From Candidatus Rokuibacteriota bacterium (lineage in GTDB: Bacteria > Methylomirabilota > Methylomirabilia > Rokubacteriales > CSP1-6): DNA of 38,475 bases. Positions 1 to 7,002 of the stretch are shown in pieces. Location: contig JACQWB010000188.1 in NCBI GenBank assembly GCA_016209385.1, forward strand, positions 1 through 38,475. The letters are read 5' to 3'. The position numbers and the translations under genes are program-made. Under the pieces are notes generated by a model. That model ran no database searches. It had not been told where the DNA came from and saw only the letters and a list, made by a program, of their open reading frames with translations. Numbering within the stretch: position 1 is the stretch's first letter; each line of letters begins with the position of its first letter.

Positions 1-233
1 GAGCCCGATGGTCGGCTCGTCCAGGATCAGGACCTCGGGGTCGTTGACCAGCGCCTGGGCGAGCCCGACCCGCTGGCGGGCATGTAGCAGGCCAGGATCC
101 GCATCGTGGTGGTCTTGCCAGCGGCGTTGGGGCCGAGGAAGCCGACGACCTCCCCCTTTTCGCCGCTGAAGGAGACGTCCTGGATGGCGGCGACCGGACC
201 GTAGTGCTTGGTGAGGTGCTCGACCTGGATCAT
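1..233 (-). pseudogene. ABC-2 type exporter ATP-binding protein, internally deleted and frameshifted; runs off the window
   Basis: The start (ATG at 233) opens a normal ABC ATPase N-terminus: MIQVEHLTKHYG, then a Walker A with one change (GPNAAGKTTT instead of GPNGAGKTTT), then MRILACYMPA. At about position 80 the reading frame changes. The other frame immediately gives RQRVGLAQALVNDPEVLILD and EPTIGL, the signature-loop to Walker B part of the same family. In intact relatives these blocks lie roughly 80-90 residues apart, so the Q-loop region and most of the helical domain are missing. The join falls in a short sequence (about GCCAGCGGG) that could encode either PASG or RQRV, which suggests deletion at a microhomology. 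Family: GldA/NatA-like ATPases driving an ABC-2 permease; no permease is visible. The 3' end lies beyond position 1. An assembly error is the main alternative. Confidence 0.75.
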
Positions 234-309
234 CGCGTGCTGGTCTCGCCCAGCTGCAAGCCCGACTCGCTACGGACCACATAGTATATAGCAGACCCGG
301 GGGCGTTCC

Positions 310-513
310 TCAAGGGGGGCCTCCGCCCACGAAGCGCTTCAGGTTCTTGAGGTAGTAGGCCAGGCCGAGCGTGATGAGGGCGGTGAGGCCGGCGATGACG
401 AGCTGGCCTCCCTCCCCCGTGCGCGCGTAGCGGACGACCGCCCAGGCGGTGAAGAAGATGCCGAAGACGATGGCCGTCCCGATGAGGATCCGATGCGCGA
501 CAATGAGGCGCAC
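310..513 (-). CDS. Small two-helix membrane protein, unknown function
   Basis: A 67-residue protein with two hydrophobic segments, roughly residues 8-27 (IGTAIVFGIFFTAWAVV) and 38-53 (LVIAGLTALITLGLAYYL), separated by a short charged loop (RYARTGEGG). It ends in a basic, glycine/proline-rich tail. This predicts an inner-membrane hairpin. The start is GTG at 513; a stop codon lies two codons upstream and no ATG is available near the N-terminus. I do not recognise the family. It sits between a palindromic repeat and the broken ABC ATPase on the same strand. Hydrophobic patterning and a clean ORF support it as real, but no function can be given. Confidence 0.6.
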   Translation of the reverse strand: MRLIVAHRILIGTAIVFGIFFTAWAVVRYARTGEGGQLVIAGLTALITLGLAYYLKNLKRFVGGGPP

Positions 514-525
514 GGGCTAGGTCAG

Positions 526-624
526 TCGGAGGGGGCCTCGACGGCCCCCTCCGAAACCTCCCCCAGGATTCGCTTGCGCGGGCCAAGCCCGCGCTCGAAG
601 GGCGTTATTCCGACACACTCCTAG
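526..624 (+). repeat. Palindromic intergenic repeat, family A, copy 1
   Basis: A GC-rich element with two hairpins: CGGAGGGGGCC...GGCCCCCTCCG, then GCGCGGGC...GCCCGCGC. It ends in CTCCGACA-like and CTCCTAG motifs. It matches the copy at 31403-31503 (opposite orientation) over nearly its full length with only scattered mismatches. Shorter relatives lie at 20828-20890, 22361-22429 and 27761-27852. Its CTAG end supplies the TAG stop of the thioesterase gene (621-623). Confidence 0.8.
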
Positions 625-1028
625 CCGGCTCCCGTTTCCGCCTTCATCACAGTGCCCAGCCAGTCGGGAATCGCGATCAGCCTTCCGGTGGCAGGTTCGG
701 CGCAGGCGTGGCGCGTGTAGCCCGTGGTGACCAGCTCGCGCGCCTCGTCCCGGATCTCGTAGCTGAAGGTGAAGCTCGCCCGTCGCTTCTCGCTGATCCA
801 GCACCGCACCTCCAGCAGGTCGTCGAGCCGCGCGGGCTTCACGTACTTCACGAAGGCCTCCACCACGGGCATGTGGAGCTTCGCGTCCACCTCGGACATG
901 GGATGGCCGCTCTGCCTGAGGAACTCCACGCGTCCGACCTCGAAGTAGGTGAGGTAGTTCCCGTAGTAGACGATCTTCATGCAGTCCGTGTCCTTGTAGC
1001 GGACGCGAACGTGAGTGACGGAGACCAT
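621..1028 (-). CDS. ybgC: YbgC/FadM-family acyl-CoA thioesterase
   Basis: A 135-residue single hot-dog-fold protein, the usual size for YbgC/4-hydroxybenzoyl-CoA thioesterase-like enzymes, which hydrolyse acyl-CoA or acyl-ACP thioesters in the cytoplasm. The N-terminal signature is clear: VRYKDTDCMKIVYYGNYL at about 9-26 with the conserved acidic DTD at 13-15, followed by YFEVGRVEFLR. The KPARLDDLLEVRCWI and RASFTFSYEIRDE strands fit the fold. Start ATG at 1028. It lies 36 bases downstream of the AAA ATPase gene on the same strand and its stop codon is inside a palindromic repeat. YbgC in Proteobacteria often accompanies tol-pal genes; none are here, so the substrate is open. Confidence 0.85.
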   Translation of the reverse strand: MVSVTHVRVRYKDTDCMKIVYYGNYLTYFEVGRVEFLRQSGHPMSEVDAKLHMPVVEAFVKYVKPARLDDLLEVRCWISEKRRASFTFSYEIRDEARELVTTGYTRHACAEPATGRLIAIPDWLGTVMKAETGAG

Positions 1029-1064
1029 GGTGTCGGGAGACCCGGGGGGCGGCGCGGGGGACCG

Positions 1065-2012
1065 TCAGAGGTACTGGCCGTAGCGGATCTTCTCGACGAC
1101 CTCGCGGATCCGCTTGTAGCCGTCGATCTCCTGGAGCAGGTCCTGGGTGGTGACGAGCCCGGCCTCCTTGCCAGTGCCGGCCAGGTGGACTTTGGTCTCC
1201 AGCGCCCGGCGGATGATCTCGGCGATCTCGGCACCGCTCATCCCGCCCATGGGCGGGAGGACTGAGCGGTAGTCCAGCGCCGCGAACAGCGGCCGCCCCG
1301 CGTTCCGCTCCGTCTGCGCTTTCCTCAGCTCCAGGATCTCTTGCTGGGCCTGGCCCTCGGGCAGCGGGACCTCGATCAGCCGGTCCAGGCGGCCGGGCGC
1401 CACGAGCGAGGGATCGACGGCGTCGGTCCGGTTCGTGGCGGCCACCACCATGACGCCCGAGAACTCAGGAAGCGCGTCGAGCTTCTCGGCCAGGGCTGCC
1501 ACGAGCCGCGCGCTGGCCTCGCGGGCCTGCGGCGGCGGGAGCAGGTGCTCGAGCGAGAGGGCGTCGGCCTCGTCGAGGAAGACCACTGCCCGCCCCTCCT
1601 TGAAGCCGATGGCCAGGATCTCCTGGAGCAGCTCGCCCGTGTTGGGCCCGAACTTGGAGGTGAGGTTCATGAGCTTCAGGTGGTAGAAGATCGCCTCCGA
1701 GGCCGTCGCGAGCGCCTTGGCGAGCAGGGACTTCCCCGTCCCCGGCGGCCCATACAGGAGCACGCCCTTGGGCGGCGTGATTCCCCACTGGCGGTAGAGG
1801 TCCGGGTTGATCAGCGCAGTGGCGAAGCCGCGGAGCGTCGCCTTCGCAGCCCGGAGCCCGCCGATCTCGTCGAACGGCACCCCGGGCCGGGCGTCGACCT
1901 CGGCGCGGCCGGTGAGGTCCCCGAACTTCTCCCCGAGCTTGGTGAAGACATCCTCGAGCCGCCGCTGGATGGCCCACTGCTGCTCGGTGAGCTTGGGCTC
2001 GGGGCTGGCCAT
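1065..2012 (-). CDS. Single-domain AAA ATPase (Cdc48/FtsH-like module)
   Basis: A 315-residue protein with one complete AAA module: Walker A GPPGTGKS at 88-95, Walker B VVFLDEAD at 143-150, sensor-1 ATNR at about 192-195, and the GRLDR arginine-finger region at about 207-211. A C-terminal helical lid (SGAEIAEIIRRALE) follows. The N-terminal ~45 residues are short and partly helical, with no recognisable substrate-binding domain, protease or membrane segment. It probably works as a hexameric unfoldase or remodelling ATPase with an unknown partner. I chose ATG at 2012, two bases past the stop of the upstream BFN gene; a TTG at 2018 overlapping that stop is the alternative. Translational coupling to the BFN protein suggests a shared task, but this is inference. 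Confidence 0.85.
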   Translation of the reverse strand: MASPEPKLTEQQWAIQRRLEDVFTKLGEKFGDLTGRAEVDARPGVPFDEIGGLRAAKATLRGFATALINPDLYRQWGITPPKGVLLYGPPGTGKSLLAKALATASEAIFYHLKLMNLTSKFGPNTGELLQEILAIGFKEGRAVVFLDEADALSLEHLLPPPQAREASARLVAALAEKLDALPEFSGVMVVAATNRTDAVDPSLVAPGRLDRLIEVPLPEGQAQQEILELRKAQTERNAGRPLFAALDYRSVLPPMGGMSGAEIAEIIRRALETKVHLAGTGKEAGLVTTQDLLQEIDGYKRIREVVEKIRYGQYL

Positions 2013-2014
2013 GC

Positions 2015-2548
2015 TCAAAAGTGCGGGGTCGCGCCGGGACGCTGGGGCGTGGTTCCAGCCTTGTCGAAGACCCGGTCCTCGACCAGCACGGGCACCTTGG
2101 CCCGGATCGCGAGCGCGATCGCGTCCGAGGGACGGGAATCGAGGGTCAGCTCGGTCCCGCCCGTGTTGAGGTGGAGCGTGGCGTAATAGATGTCATCGCG
2201 GAGGTCGGTGATGATCACGCGCGCCAGGGTGACCTTGAGGCGGCCGAACAGCGTCAGGAAGAGGTCGTGGGTGAGCGGCCGGGGCGGGGTGATGCCGTGG
2301 AGCGGCAGCGCGATGCCGTTGGCCTCGGCGTGCCCGATCGCCATGGTCAGGTTCCGCTTGTCGCGCTTGCCCTGGAGAACCACGAGGGGCTGGGAGCTGC
2401 GCTGGTCGATGACGACTCCGACCACCTCCGCCTCCTGCGGCCCGGTGGCCTTAGGCGGTGCAACCTCCCCCTTGTCCCGCGCGCCGACTCCCCCGAGAAG
2501 CACCAGCGCGAGGAGCACGTAGAACCCGAGCCGCCGTGCCGTACCCAT
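2015..2548 (-). CDS. Exported BFN-domain (bifunctional nuclease, DUF151) protein
   Basis: A 177-residue protein with a hydrophobic N-terminus (FYVLLALVLLGGVGA, about 9-23) that looks like a signal peptide or membrane anchor, followed by a BFN/DUF151 domain. Family landmarks are VVLQGKRDKRNLTMAIGHAE, PLTHDLF and the C-terminal LDSRPSDAIALAIRAKVPVL block. BFN proteins are known or proposed nucleases acting on DNA and RNA, usually cytoplasmic, so a secretory leader is unusual. The start is ATG at 2548, preceded by a strong GGAGGCGGAGG ribosome-binding site; an in-frame upstream start at 2617 would overlap the promoter. It is the first gene of the AAA-ATPase operon. Confidence 0.8.
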   Translation of the reverse strand: MGTARRLGFYVLLALVLLGGVGARDKGEVAPPKATGPQEAEVVGVVIDQRSSQPLVVLQGKRDKRNLTMAIGHAEANGIALPLHGITPPRPLTHDLFLTLFGRLKVTLARVIITDLRDDIYYATLHLNTGGTELTLDSRPSDAIALAIRAKVPVLVEDRVFDKAGTTPQRPGATPHF

Positions 2549-2593
2549 CCTCCGCCTCCTTGGTGTCCACACCTCGCTCGACGTGTAAGCAAA

Positions 2594-2622
2594 AGTATCG
2601 GCCTGAGGTCGGAGCAAGTCAA
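2594..2622 (-). promoter_or_regulatory. Sigma70-like promoter of the BFN-AAA-thioesterase operon
   Basis: On the minus strand, TTGACT (2617-2622) and GATACT (2594-2599) are separated by exactly 17 bases. The predicted start of transcription is about 40 bases before the BFN ATG at 2548. Confidence 0.6.
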
Positions 2623-2750
2623 GGCGAAGCCGGGAGACGAAGGCTCGCAGCGAAGCCGAGCGCGAGGAGCAGGGTCAACAATAGGCCGCCCCTGCCTTCG
2701 CCGCCACGAACAGGTTGACTTCGGCGGCCCGGCGGTGCGAGGCTGGGAGC

Positions 2751-2903
2751 GTGGAGCACGCGGCACTTCCTCCCCCAGTTCGAGGGACCCCGGCCGACGA
2801 GCGGGTCTACATCTGCGACCGCTGCGGTGCCCGGATGGAGGAGCGCAAGTGCAAGATCGTTTGCGGCGTCTGTGGTTTCTATCGAGACTGTAGCGATCCG
2901 TGA
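2751..2903 (+). CDS. Small zinc-ribbon protein
   Basis: A 50-residue protein with two CxxC knuckles, CDRCG at about 23-27 and CGVCG at about 39-43, plus flanking cysteines in ERKCKIVC and the end motif YRDCSDP. It is a small treble-clef/zinc-ribbon type that likely binds one zinc. I prefer GTG at 2751 because the upstream TTG (2715) lies inside a TTGACT box that may be a -35 element. The stop TGA overlaps the GTG that opens the LAGLIDADG remnant. Function unknown; similar tiny zinc ribbons with a C-terminal CSD motif occur as stand-alone proteins. Confidence 0.6.
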   Translation: MEHAALPPPVRGTPADERVYICDRCGARMEERKCKIVCGVCGFYRDCSDP

Positions 2904-3016
2904 TCACCTCCCCCCAGATCGCCTGGCTTACCGGCCTCCTGGAAGGTGAAGGCAGCTTCCTCATGTCCGAGCGTGCAATTACAATCGCACTCAACATGAC
3001 GCGCACGAACTCCTGA
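2900..3016 (+). pseudogene. LAGLIDADG homing endonuclease, N-terminal remnant
   Basis: A 38-codon ORF starting at GTG 2900, overlapping the upstream stop, and ending at TGA 3014-3016. It encodes PQIAWLTGLLEGEGSF followed by AITIALNMT, the first LAGLIDADG helix (LTGLLEGEG) and the following strand of a homing endonuclease. Intact enzymes continue with a polar segment (typically DxDV) and need at least about 100 more residues. Here the match stops at LNMT, and the DNA passes straight into a response-regulator fragment in another frame. It cannot be active and is best read as debris of a mobile endonuclease gene. Confidence 0.6.
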
Positions 3017-3255
3017 TCGCCGACCGTCGCATCAGGCTCACGCCGCCGGAGTTTGCGGTACTGAGGTGCCTCTGGCAGCACGAGGGGAAGGTCGTCCCGC
3101 GCGCCTCGATGCTCGAGAACGTGTGGGAGTCCGACTACGAGGGCGGCAGCAACGTCGTCGACCTGGTGGTGCGGTCATTGCGGCGAAAACTCGGCGAGCG
3201 GGCCTGGACGGTCGAAACCGTGCGCGGCGCGGGTTACCGGCTGCGCCGGGACTGA
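3001..3255 (+). pseudogene. OmpR/PhoB-type response regulator, C-terminal winged-helix remnant
   Basis: An uninterrupted frame with no credible start codon, ending at TGA 3253-3255. It encodes a nearly complete OmpR-family DNA-binding domain: LLIADRRIRLTPPEFAVLRC, then KVVPRASMLENVWE, the recognition-helix part NVVDLVVRSLRRKLG, and the closing wing WTVETVRGAGYRL. The receiver domain that should precede it is absent. Its place is taken by the LAGLIDADG remnant in a different frame, with the junction close to 2999-3003. The only in-frame ATG (about 3109) lies in the middle of the domain, so no functional product is expected. No histidine kinase partner is nearby. Confidence 0.7.
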
Positions 3256-3279
3256 GCCGTCGGGGCCCACCCCCCGGCC

Positions 3280-3308
3280 TTGAACCGCCGCGGGCTGTCA
3301 CGTAGATT
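3280..3308 (+). promoter_or_regulatory. Promoter for a leaderless transcript of the double hot-dog gene
   Basis: TTGAAC (3280-3285) and TAGATT (3303-3308) are spaced 17 bases apart. Only six bases separate the -10 box from the GTG start at 3315, so transcription should begin at or next to the start codon. There is no room for a ribosome-binding site. Confidence 0.6.
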
Positions 3309-3314
3309 ATCCGC

Positions 3315-4154
3315 GTGACCTCGATCGAGGATCTCCTCGCTCAGGGCCTCAACGGGGACACGCTCATGCTCCACGCGAGCTTTCAGGGCCTCCCCGGGAT
3401 GGCCCATGGCGGCAGCGTCCTGGCCGCCTTCGACTCTGTCGCGAGCCGCCACGGAGCCGCGACGCCCCGGGAGATCTTCGGCGCGTACCGGCGAAAGGTG
3501 CCGCTCAGCACGCCCCTCCGCCTCGACGCCCGGCAGTCGAGCGCCGGTGCCGGATTCAGCCTCTCGGACGGGAACCAGCTCCTCGTTGACGGATGGGTGC
3601 GGGCGGCCCATCTCCTTCCAGAGCGACCTTCCGTCCCGGGACGCCTGGGCGGCGGGTCTCCGCTGCCGATCTCGAACTCTTGCTTCGCGTGCGGCATCAA
3701 GAACCCGCTCGGGCTCCAGGTGGCGCTCAGGTTCGACGCTGAAGCGGTTTGGGCGGAGTACGTCCCTCGACAGCCGTTCAGCACGGCCGAGAGCCACCTC
3801 GCGACGGCAGCGCTCACGACGCTCCTGGACGAGACCGCCTTCTGGCTCGGCGCCCTCGTCTCGGGCGAGTCGGGCATGACCAGCGAGATCCGCGTGACCC
3901 TCCACCGAACCCCTGTCAAGTTCGGGGAACGGCTGATCGTGATCGGCCGGCGGGAGCGAGTGATCCGGCGACCCGACGATAGCCGCTACTGGGAGACCGA
4001 GGCCGCCGTGCTCGCCGAGGACGGGTCGCTCCTCGCGACGAGCCGGATCACCTTCGTCGCGGTCAGAGGCGCGGCCAAGCGGCTCGTCACCGGCATGCTC
4101 AGCATGAACCCGCCGGAGGTCGTCCGCCGGGTCTTCCCCGCCCACCTGCGCTGA
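3315..4154 (+). CDS. Tandem hot-dog-fold thioesterase-like protein
   Basis: A 279-residue cytoplasmic protein that looks like two hot-dog domains in one chain. The N-terminal half carries QGLPGMAHGGSVLAAFDSVA, typical of the PaaI-like helix region. The second half begins with SNSCFACGIKNPLGLQVALRF (about 121-141), a cysteine-containing opening seen in thioesterase-superfamily proteins, followed by a LLDETAFWLGAL helix and the VTLHRTPVKFGERLIVIG strands. A role in acyl-CoA hydrolysis or acyl-CoA binding is likely, but no substrate is indicated. GTG at 3315 is placed by the start-proximal promoter and lack of a leader. The gene converges on the PHP gene, 12 bases from its end. Confidence 0.7.
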   Translation: MTSIEDLLAQGLNGDTLMLHASFQGLPGMAHGGSVLAAFDSVASRHGAATPREIFGAYRRKVPLSTPLRLDARQSSAGAGFSLSDGNQLLVDGWVRAAHLLPERPSVPGRLGGGSPLPISNSCFACGIKNPLGLQVALRFDAEAVWAEYVPRQPFSTAESHLATAALTTLLDETAFWLGALVSGESGMTSEIRVTLHRTPVKFGERLIVIGRRERVIRRPDDSRYWETEAAVLAEDGSLLATSRITFVAVRGAAKRLVTGMLSMNPPEVVRRVFPAHLR

Positions 4155-4166
4155 CGCGCCGGAGGG

Positions 4167-5000
4167 TCAGGCACCGCCCCTGGCTTCGCGCGCTTTGGCC
4201 AGGAGGGCGTCGTAGACAGCCAGCGGAACGTGCGGGGTCCCCATCGCGTTGGTCCGCCCGATGTGGGGCCCGTGGAAGTCCGAGCCGCCCGTCGCCACCA
4301 GCGCGAGATCCTTGCACATCTGGAGGTACGCCGCGGTCTGACCTGCCGAGTGCTCCTGATAGTAGCACTCGATCCCCATGAGGCCGGCCTGGACCAGCCC
4401 CGGAATCAGCTCGTCCTTGCGGGCGAGACCCGGATGGGCCAGCACGGGGACGCCCTGGGCCTTCCGCACGACGGCCACCGCGTCCGCGGGGACGAGCTTC
4501 TTCCGCGGGACGTGGGCGGGCCCGCCCGCGTGGAGGTACCTGTCGAAGGCCTCCCGCACCGACTTCACATAGCCCCGGCTCACCATCACCTGCGCGATGT
4601 GAGGCCGGCCGGCAGAGCCCTCCTTCACCAGGTCGAAGACCTCTTTGGCATCGATGGGCATGCCGAGCTCGGCGAGGCGGGCCGCGATCCGGTGGACGCG
4701 CACCGCCCGCTCCGCCCGCTGGGCGCGGCAGAACTCCTGGAACCACTGGATCTCGTAGTCGAGCAGGTACCCCAGGATGTGGATCTCCCCGCCCTCGACG
4801 TCGCAGTTGATCTCGATGCCGGGGACCAGCCTCATGGGGGGATGCCGGGCCGCTTCGTCCAGGGCCTCGGTCAGGCCGTCGGTGGAGTCATGGTCGGTGA
4901 TCGCGAGCACGCGCACACCGCGCCGCGCCGCTTCCCGGATCAGCTCGCGGGGAGCGAGCGAGCCGTCCGACGCCGTGGTGTGCGTGTGGAGGTCGACCAT
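4167..5000 (-). CDS. PHP-domain phosphoesterase (TrpH/YciV-like)
   Basis: A 277-residue metal-dependent phosphoesterase of the PHP superfamily. The metal-binding motifs are all present: DLHTHTTASDG at the N-terminus, ITDHDSTDG at about 39-47, EINCD, GRPHIAQVM, VLAHPG, and the C-terminal GGSDFHGPHIG. Enzymes of this type (YciV/RnaseAM, 5'-3' exonuclease on short RNA or nucleoside 3',5'-bisphosphate hydrolase) use a trinuclear metal centre in the cytoplasm. The ATG at 5000 overlaps the TGA of pepA by one base, so it is the third, translationally coupled gene of the NUDIX-pepA-PHP operon. Confidence 0.88.
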   Translation of the reverse strand: MVDLHTHTTASDGSLAPRELIREAARRGVRVLAITDHDSTDGLTEALDEAARHPPMRLVPGIEINCDVEGGEIHILGYLLDYEIQWFQEFCRAQRAERAVRVHRIAARLAELGMPIDAKEVFDLVKEGSAGRPHIAQVMVSRGYVKSVREAFDRYLHAGGPAHVPRKKLVPADAVAVVRKAQGVPVLAHPGLARKDELIPGLVQAGLMGIECYYQEHSAGQTAAYLQMCKDLALVATGGSDFHGPHIGRTNAMGTPHVPLAVYDALLAKAREARGGA

Positions 5001-6496
5001 CAGCGCCGGGCCGCCTCCTGCATCAGGTAGGTCAGGAGGGTCCTGACGCCGACTCCGGTACCTCCTTTGGGCCCGAGCGGCAGGTCCTTTTCGGTGAAGG
5101 CGGGCCCCGCGATGTCGATGTGGACCCAGGGGACCTCGCCCGCGAACTCCCTCAGGAAGAGCCCGGCCGTCAGCGCGCCGCCGCCCCGCGGCCCCACGTT
5201 GTTCAGGTCGGCGACGTCGCTCTTGAGCCCCTCCTTGTACTCCTCGATGAGCGGCAGCGGCCACATCCTCTCACCGGCGCCCTCGGCAGCCGCGAGGATC
5301 CGGTCGGCCAGGGGCTTGTTGTTCCACATGACGCCCGAGCAGAGGGGGCCGAGCGCGATCACGCACGCGCCGGTGAGGGTCGCGAGGTCCACGATTTCGC
5401 GTGGCTCGATCTCCTTGACCGCGTAGGCGAGCGCGTCGGCGAGGGTGAGCCGCCCCTCGGCGTCGGTGTTGCCGATCTCGATCGTCGTGCCGTTCATGCA
5501 GCGGACGATGTCGCCGGGGCGCTGGGCCGTGCCCGACGGCATGTTCTCGGTCGCCGCGATGACCCCGTGCACCTCGACCGGCAGGTCCAGCTTGGGGAGG
5601 GCGCGCATGAGCCCCAGGACCGCGGCGGCGCCCGCCATGTCGTCCTTCATCGTGCGCATCCCGTCGGCCGTCTTCAGATCGAGCCCGCCCGAGTCGAAGG
5701 TGATCCCCTTGCCGATGATCGCGATCTTCTTCCGCGCGCGCCGCCGCGGCGTGTACGTGAGGTGGATGAACTTGGGCGGCTCCGCGCTCCCCTGGGCCAC
5801 CCCCAGGTAGGCGCCCATCCCGAGCTTCCGGCACTCCTCGCGGTCGTACACGCGGAGCTTCAGCTTCCCCTCCTTCGCGATCTCGGTGGCCATCTTCGCC
5901 AGGTAGGTCGGGGTGACGCGGTTGGCGGGCTCGTTGACCAGATCGCGCGCGTAGCAGGCGGACTCGGCGAAGATCTCCGCCACCCTGAGCCCGTCGCGCA
6001 CCGCGGCCTGGTTGCGCCGATCGGGTTCGACCACGCGCAGCTCTTCAACGGCCTTATTGCTCCGCTCCTTCTTGTAGCGGTCGAACGCGTAGGTGCCGAG
6101 GAGGGCGGCCTCGGCGATGGCCTGGGCCCGCACTTTCACCGGGAGCCCCTCACCCAGGAGGGCCGTCGAGACGATCTTGGCCCCGAGGTCGCGCGCGCGA
6201 CGGAGCGCAACGGCGCTCACCCGGCGCAGCCGCTCGGCGTCCAGCTCGCGGCGCTTGCCGAACCCCACGACCAGCACCGCCTTGGCCGGAATCCGGCCCG
6301 CCGTGTAGAAGTGCGACATCTGCTCGGGCTTGCCCTCGAACTTCTCCGATTTGAGCACGTCCGAAAGCATCCGGCCGAGCTTCCGATCCAGGCCCGCCAG
6401 CGTGGGCGTCAGGCGCTTCTCCTCGGCATAGTGCCCCACCACCAGCACGTCCCCCTCGGCGTCGGTCAGCGGCTGGGCGACAAGCGAGAGTTTCAT
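5000..6496 (-). CDS. pepA: Leucyl aminopeptidase (M17)
   Basis: A 498-residue M17 cytosolic aminopeptidase that removes N-terminal amino acids from peptides using two metal ions. The catalytic C-terminal half is intact: IGKGITFDSGGLDLK (metal and catalytic lysine), MKDDMAGAAAVLG, the family signature NTDAEGRLTLADAL with the catalytic Arg, and the tail GPAFTEKDLPLGPKGGTGVG. The N-terminal domain (about 1-170) is the usual variable macro-like domain. Length is normal. ATG at 6496 overlaps the upstream NUDIX gene by four bases (ATGA). The E. coli homologue is also a DNA-binding factor in Xer recombination; nothing here indicates that role. Confidence 0.95.
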   Translation of the reverse strand: MKLSLVAQPLTDAEGDVLVVGHYAEEKRLTPTLAGLDRKLGRMLSDVLKSEKFEGKPEQMSHFYTAGRIPAKAVLVVGFGKRRELDAERLRRVSAVALRRARDLGAKIVSTALLGEGLPVKVRAQAIAEAALLGTYAFDRYKKERSNKAVEELRVVEPDRRNQAAVRDGLRVAEIFAESACYARDLVNEPANRVTPTYLAKMATEIAKEGKLKLRVYDREECRKLGMGAYLGVAQGSAEPPKFIHLTYTPRRRARKKIAIIGKGITFDSGGLDLKTADGMRTMKDDMAGAAAVLGLMRALPKLDLPVEVHGVIAATENMPSGTAQRPGDIVRCMNGTTIEIGNTDAEGRLTLADALAYAVKEIEPREIVDLATLTGACVIALGPLCSGVMWNNKPLADRILAAAEGAGERMWPLPLIEEYKEGLKSDVADLNNVGPRGGGALTAGLFLREFAGEVPWVHIDIAGPAFTEKDLPLGPKGGTGVGVRTLLTYLMQEAARR

Positions 6497-6942
6497 CGAA
6501 CGCTCCCTCCTTCGCTCAGGCTGACGGCCCGCTCGATCATGGCCGCCAGCCCGTCTGTCGTTTCGTATCGGTCCAGCTCACCAACGGGAACCCAGCGCAC
6601 TTCCGCGGCGTCGCTCCCTGCCCGAGTGATCCCGCTCTCGGGGACCGCCGCGTAGTCCACGAGCACGTAATGGTACCGGACCCGGCCCTCGGCGTCACGC
6701 GTGATCCGGTCTATCACGCCCGCGAGGCCGAGGAGGCGGACCTTGAGGCCGCACTCCTCCTCCACTTCGCGGATCGCGGCCGCCTCCGTCGTCTCGCCAA
6801 GCTCGACGAGCCCGCCGGGAATGCTCCACTTCCCTTCGGCAGGGGCGGCGCCCCGTCTGACGAGCAGGACATGGCCGTCCCGGAGAACGACCGTGCCGAC
6901 GCCGACCCGTGGAGCCTCAGGATACTCGCGCTGAGCGGACAT
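6493..6942 (-). CDS. NUDIX hydrolase
   Basis: A 149-residue single-domain NUDIX pyrophosphohydrolase. The NUDIX box is perfect, GX5EX7REUXEEXGU, running from Gly44 through Glu50, Arg58-Glu59 and Glu62-Glu63 to Gly65-Leu66. The N-terminal VGVGTVVLRDGHVLLVRRG and WSIPGGLVELGE resemble ADP-ribose pyrophosphatase/NudC-like housecleaning enzymes, but the nucleotide substrate cannot be deduced. ATG at 6942 follows a strong promoter by 24 bases. First gene of the operon with pepA and the PHP phosphoesterase, overlapping pepA by four bases. Confidence 0.9.
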   Translation of the reverse strand: MSAQREYPEAPRVGVGTVVLRDGHVLLVRRGAAPAEGKWSIPGGLVELGETTEAAAIREVEEECGLKVRLLGLAGVIDRITRDAEGRVRYHYVLVDYAAVPESGITRAGSDAAEVRWVPVGELDRYETTDGLAAMIERAVSLSEGGSVR

Positions 6943-6966
6943 GAATCGCCAGAAGCGAAGAAAATC

Positions 6967-6994
6967 AGTATAGACGAGCGAGGGGAAATGTCAA
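6967..6994 (-). promoter_or_regulatory. Sigma70-like promoter of the NUDIX-pepA-PHP operon
   Basis: On the minus strand, TTGACA (6989-6994, perfect consensus) and TATACT (6967-6972) are spaced 16 bases apart. Transcription would begin about 17 bases before the NUDIX ATG. This is the best-matching promoter in the window. Confidence 0.75.
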
Positions 6995-7002
6995 CGCGCC
7001 GC

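Noticed and set aside
1065-1265. Long plus-strand frames over the minus-strand genes (for example over 5120-6655, 12236-14488 and 19243-20916)
   Set aside because: They are arginine/glycine/histidine-rich translations of GC-rich antisense DNA with no recognisable motifs. The opposite strand carries clear families.
2638-2715. Minus-strand signal-peptide-like frame (LLLTLLLALGFAASLRLPAS) upstream of the BFN promoter
   Set aside because: It has no convincing start, is only about 24 codons, and ends at a stop just before the -35 box; chance in GC-rich sequence is likely.
2900-3016. Active homing endonuclease
   Set aside because: Only the first LAGLIDADG helix and one strand remain; the second motif and catalytic core are missing.
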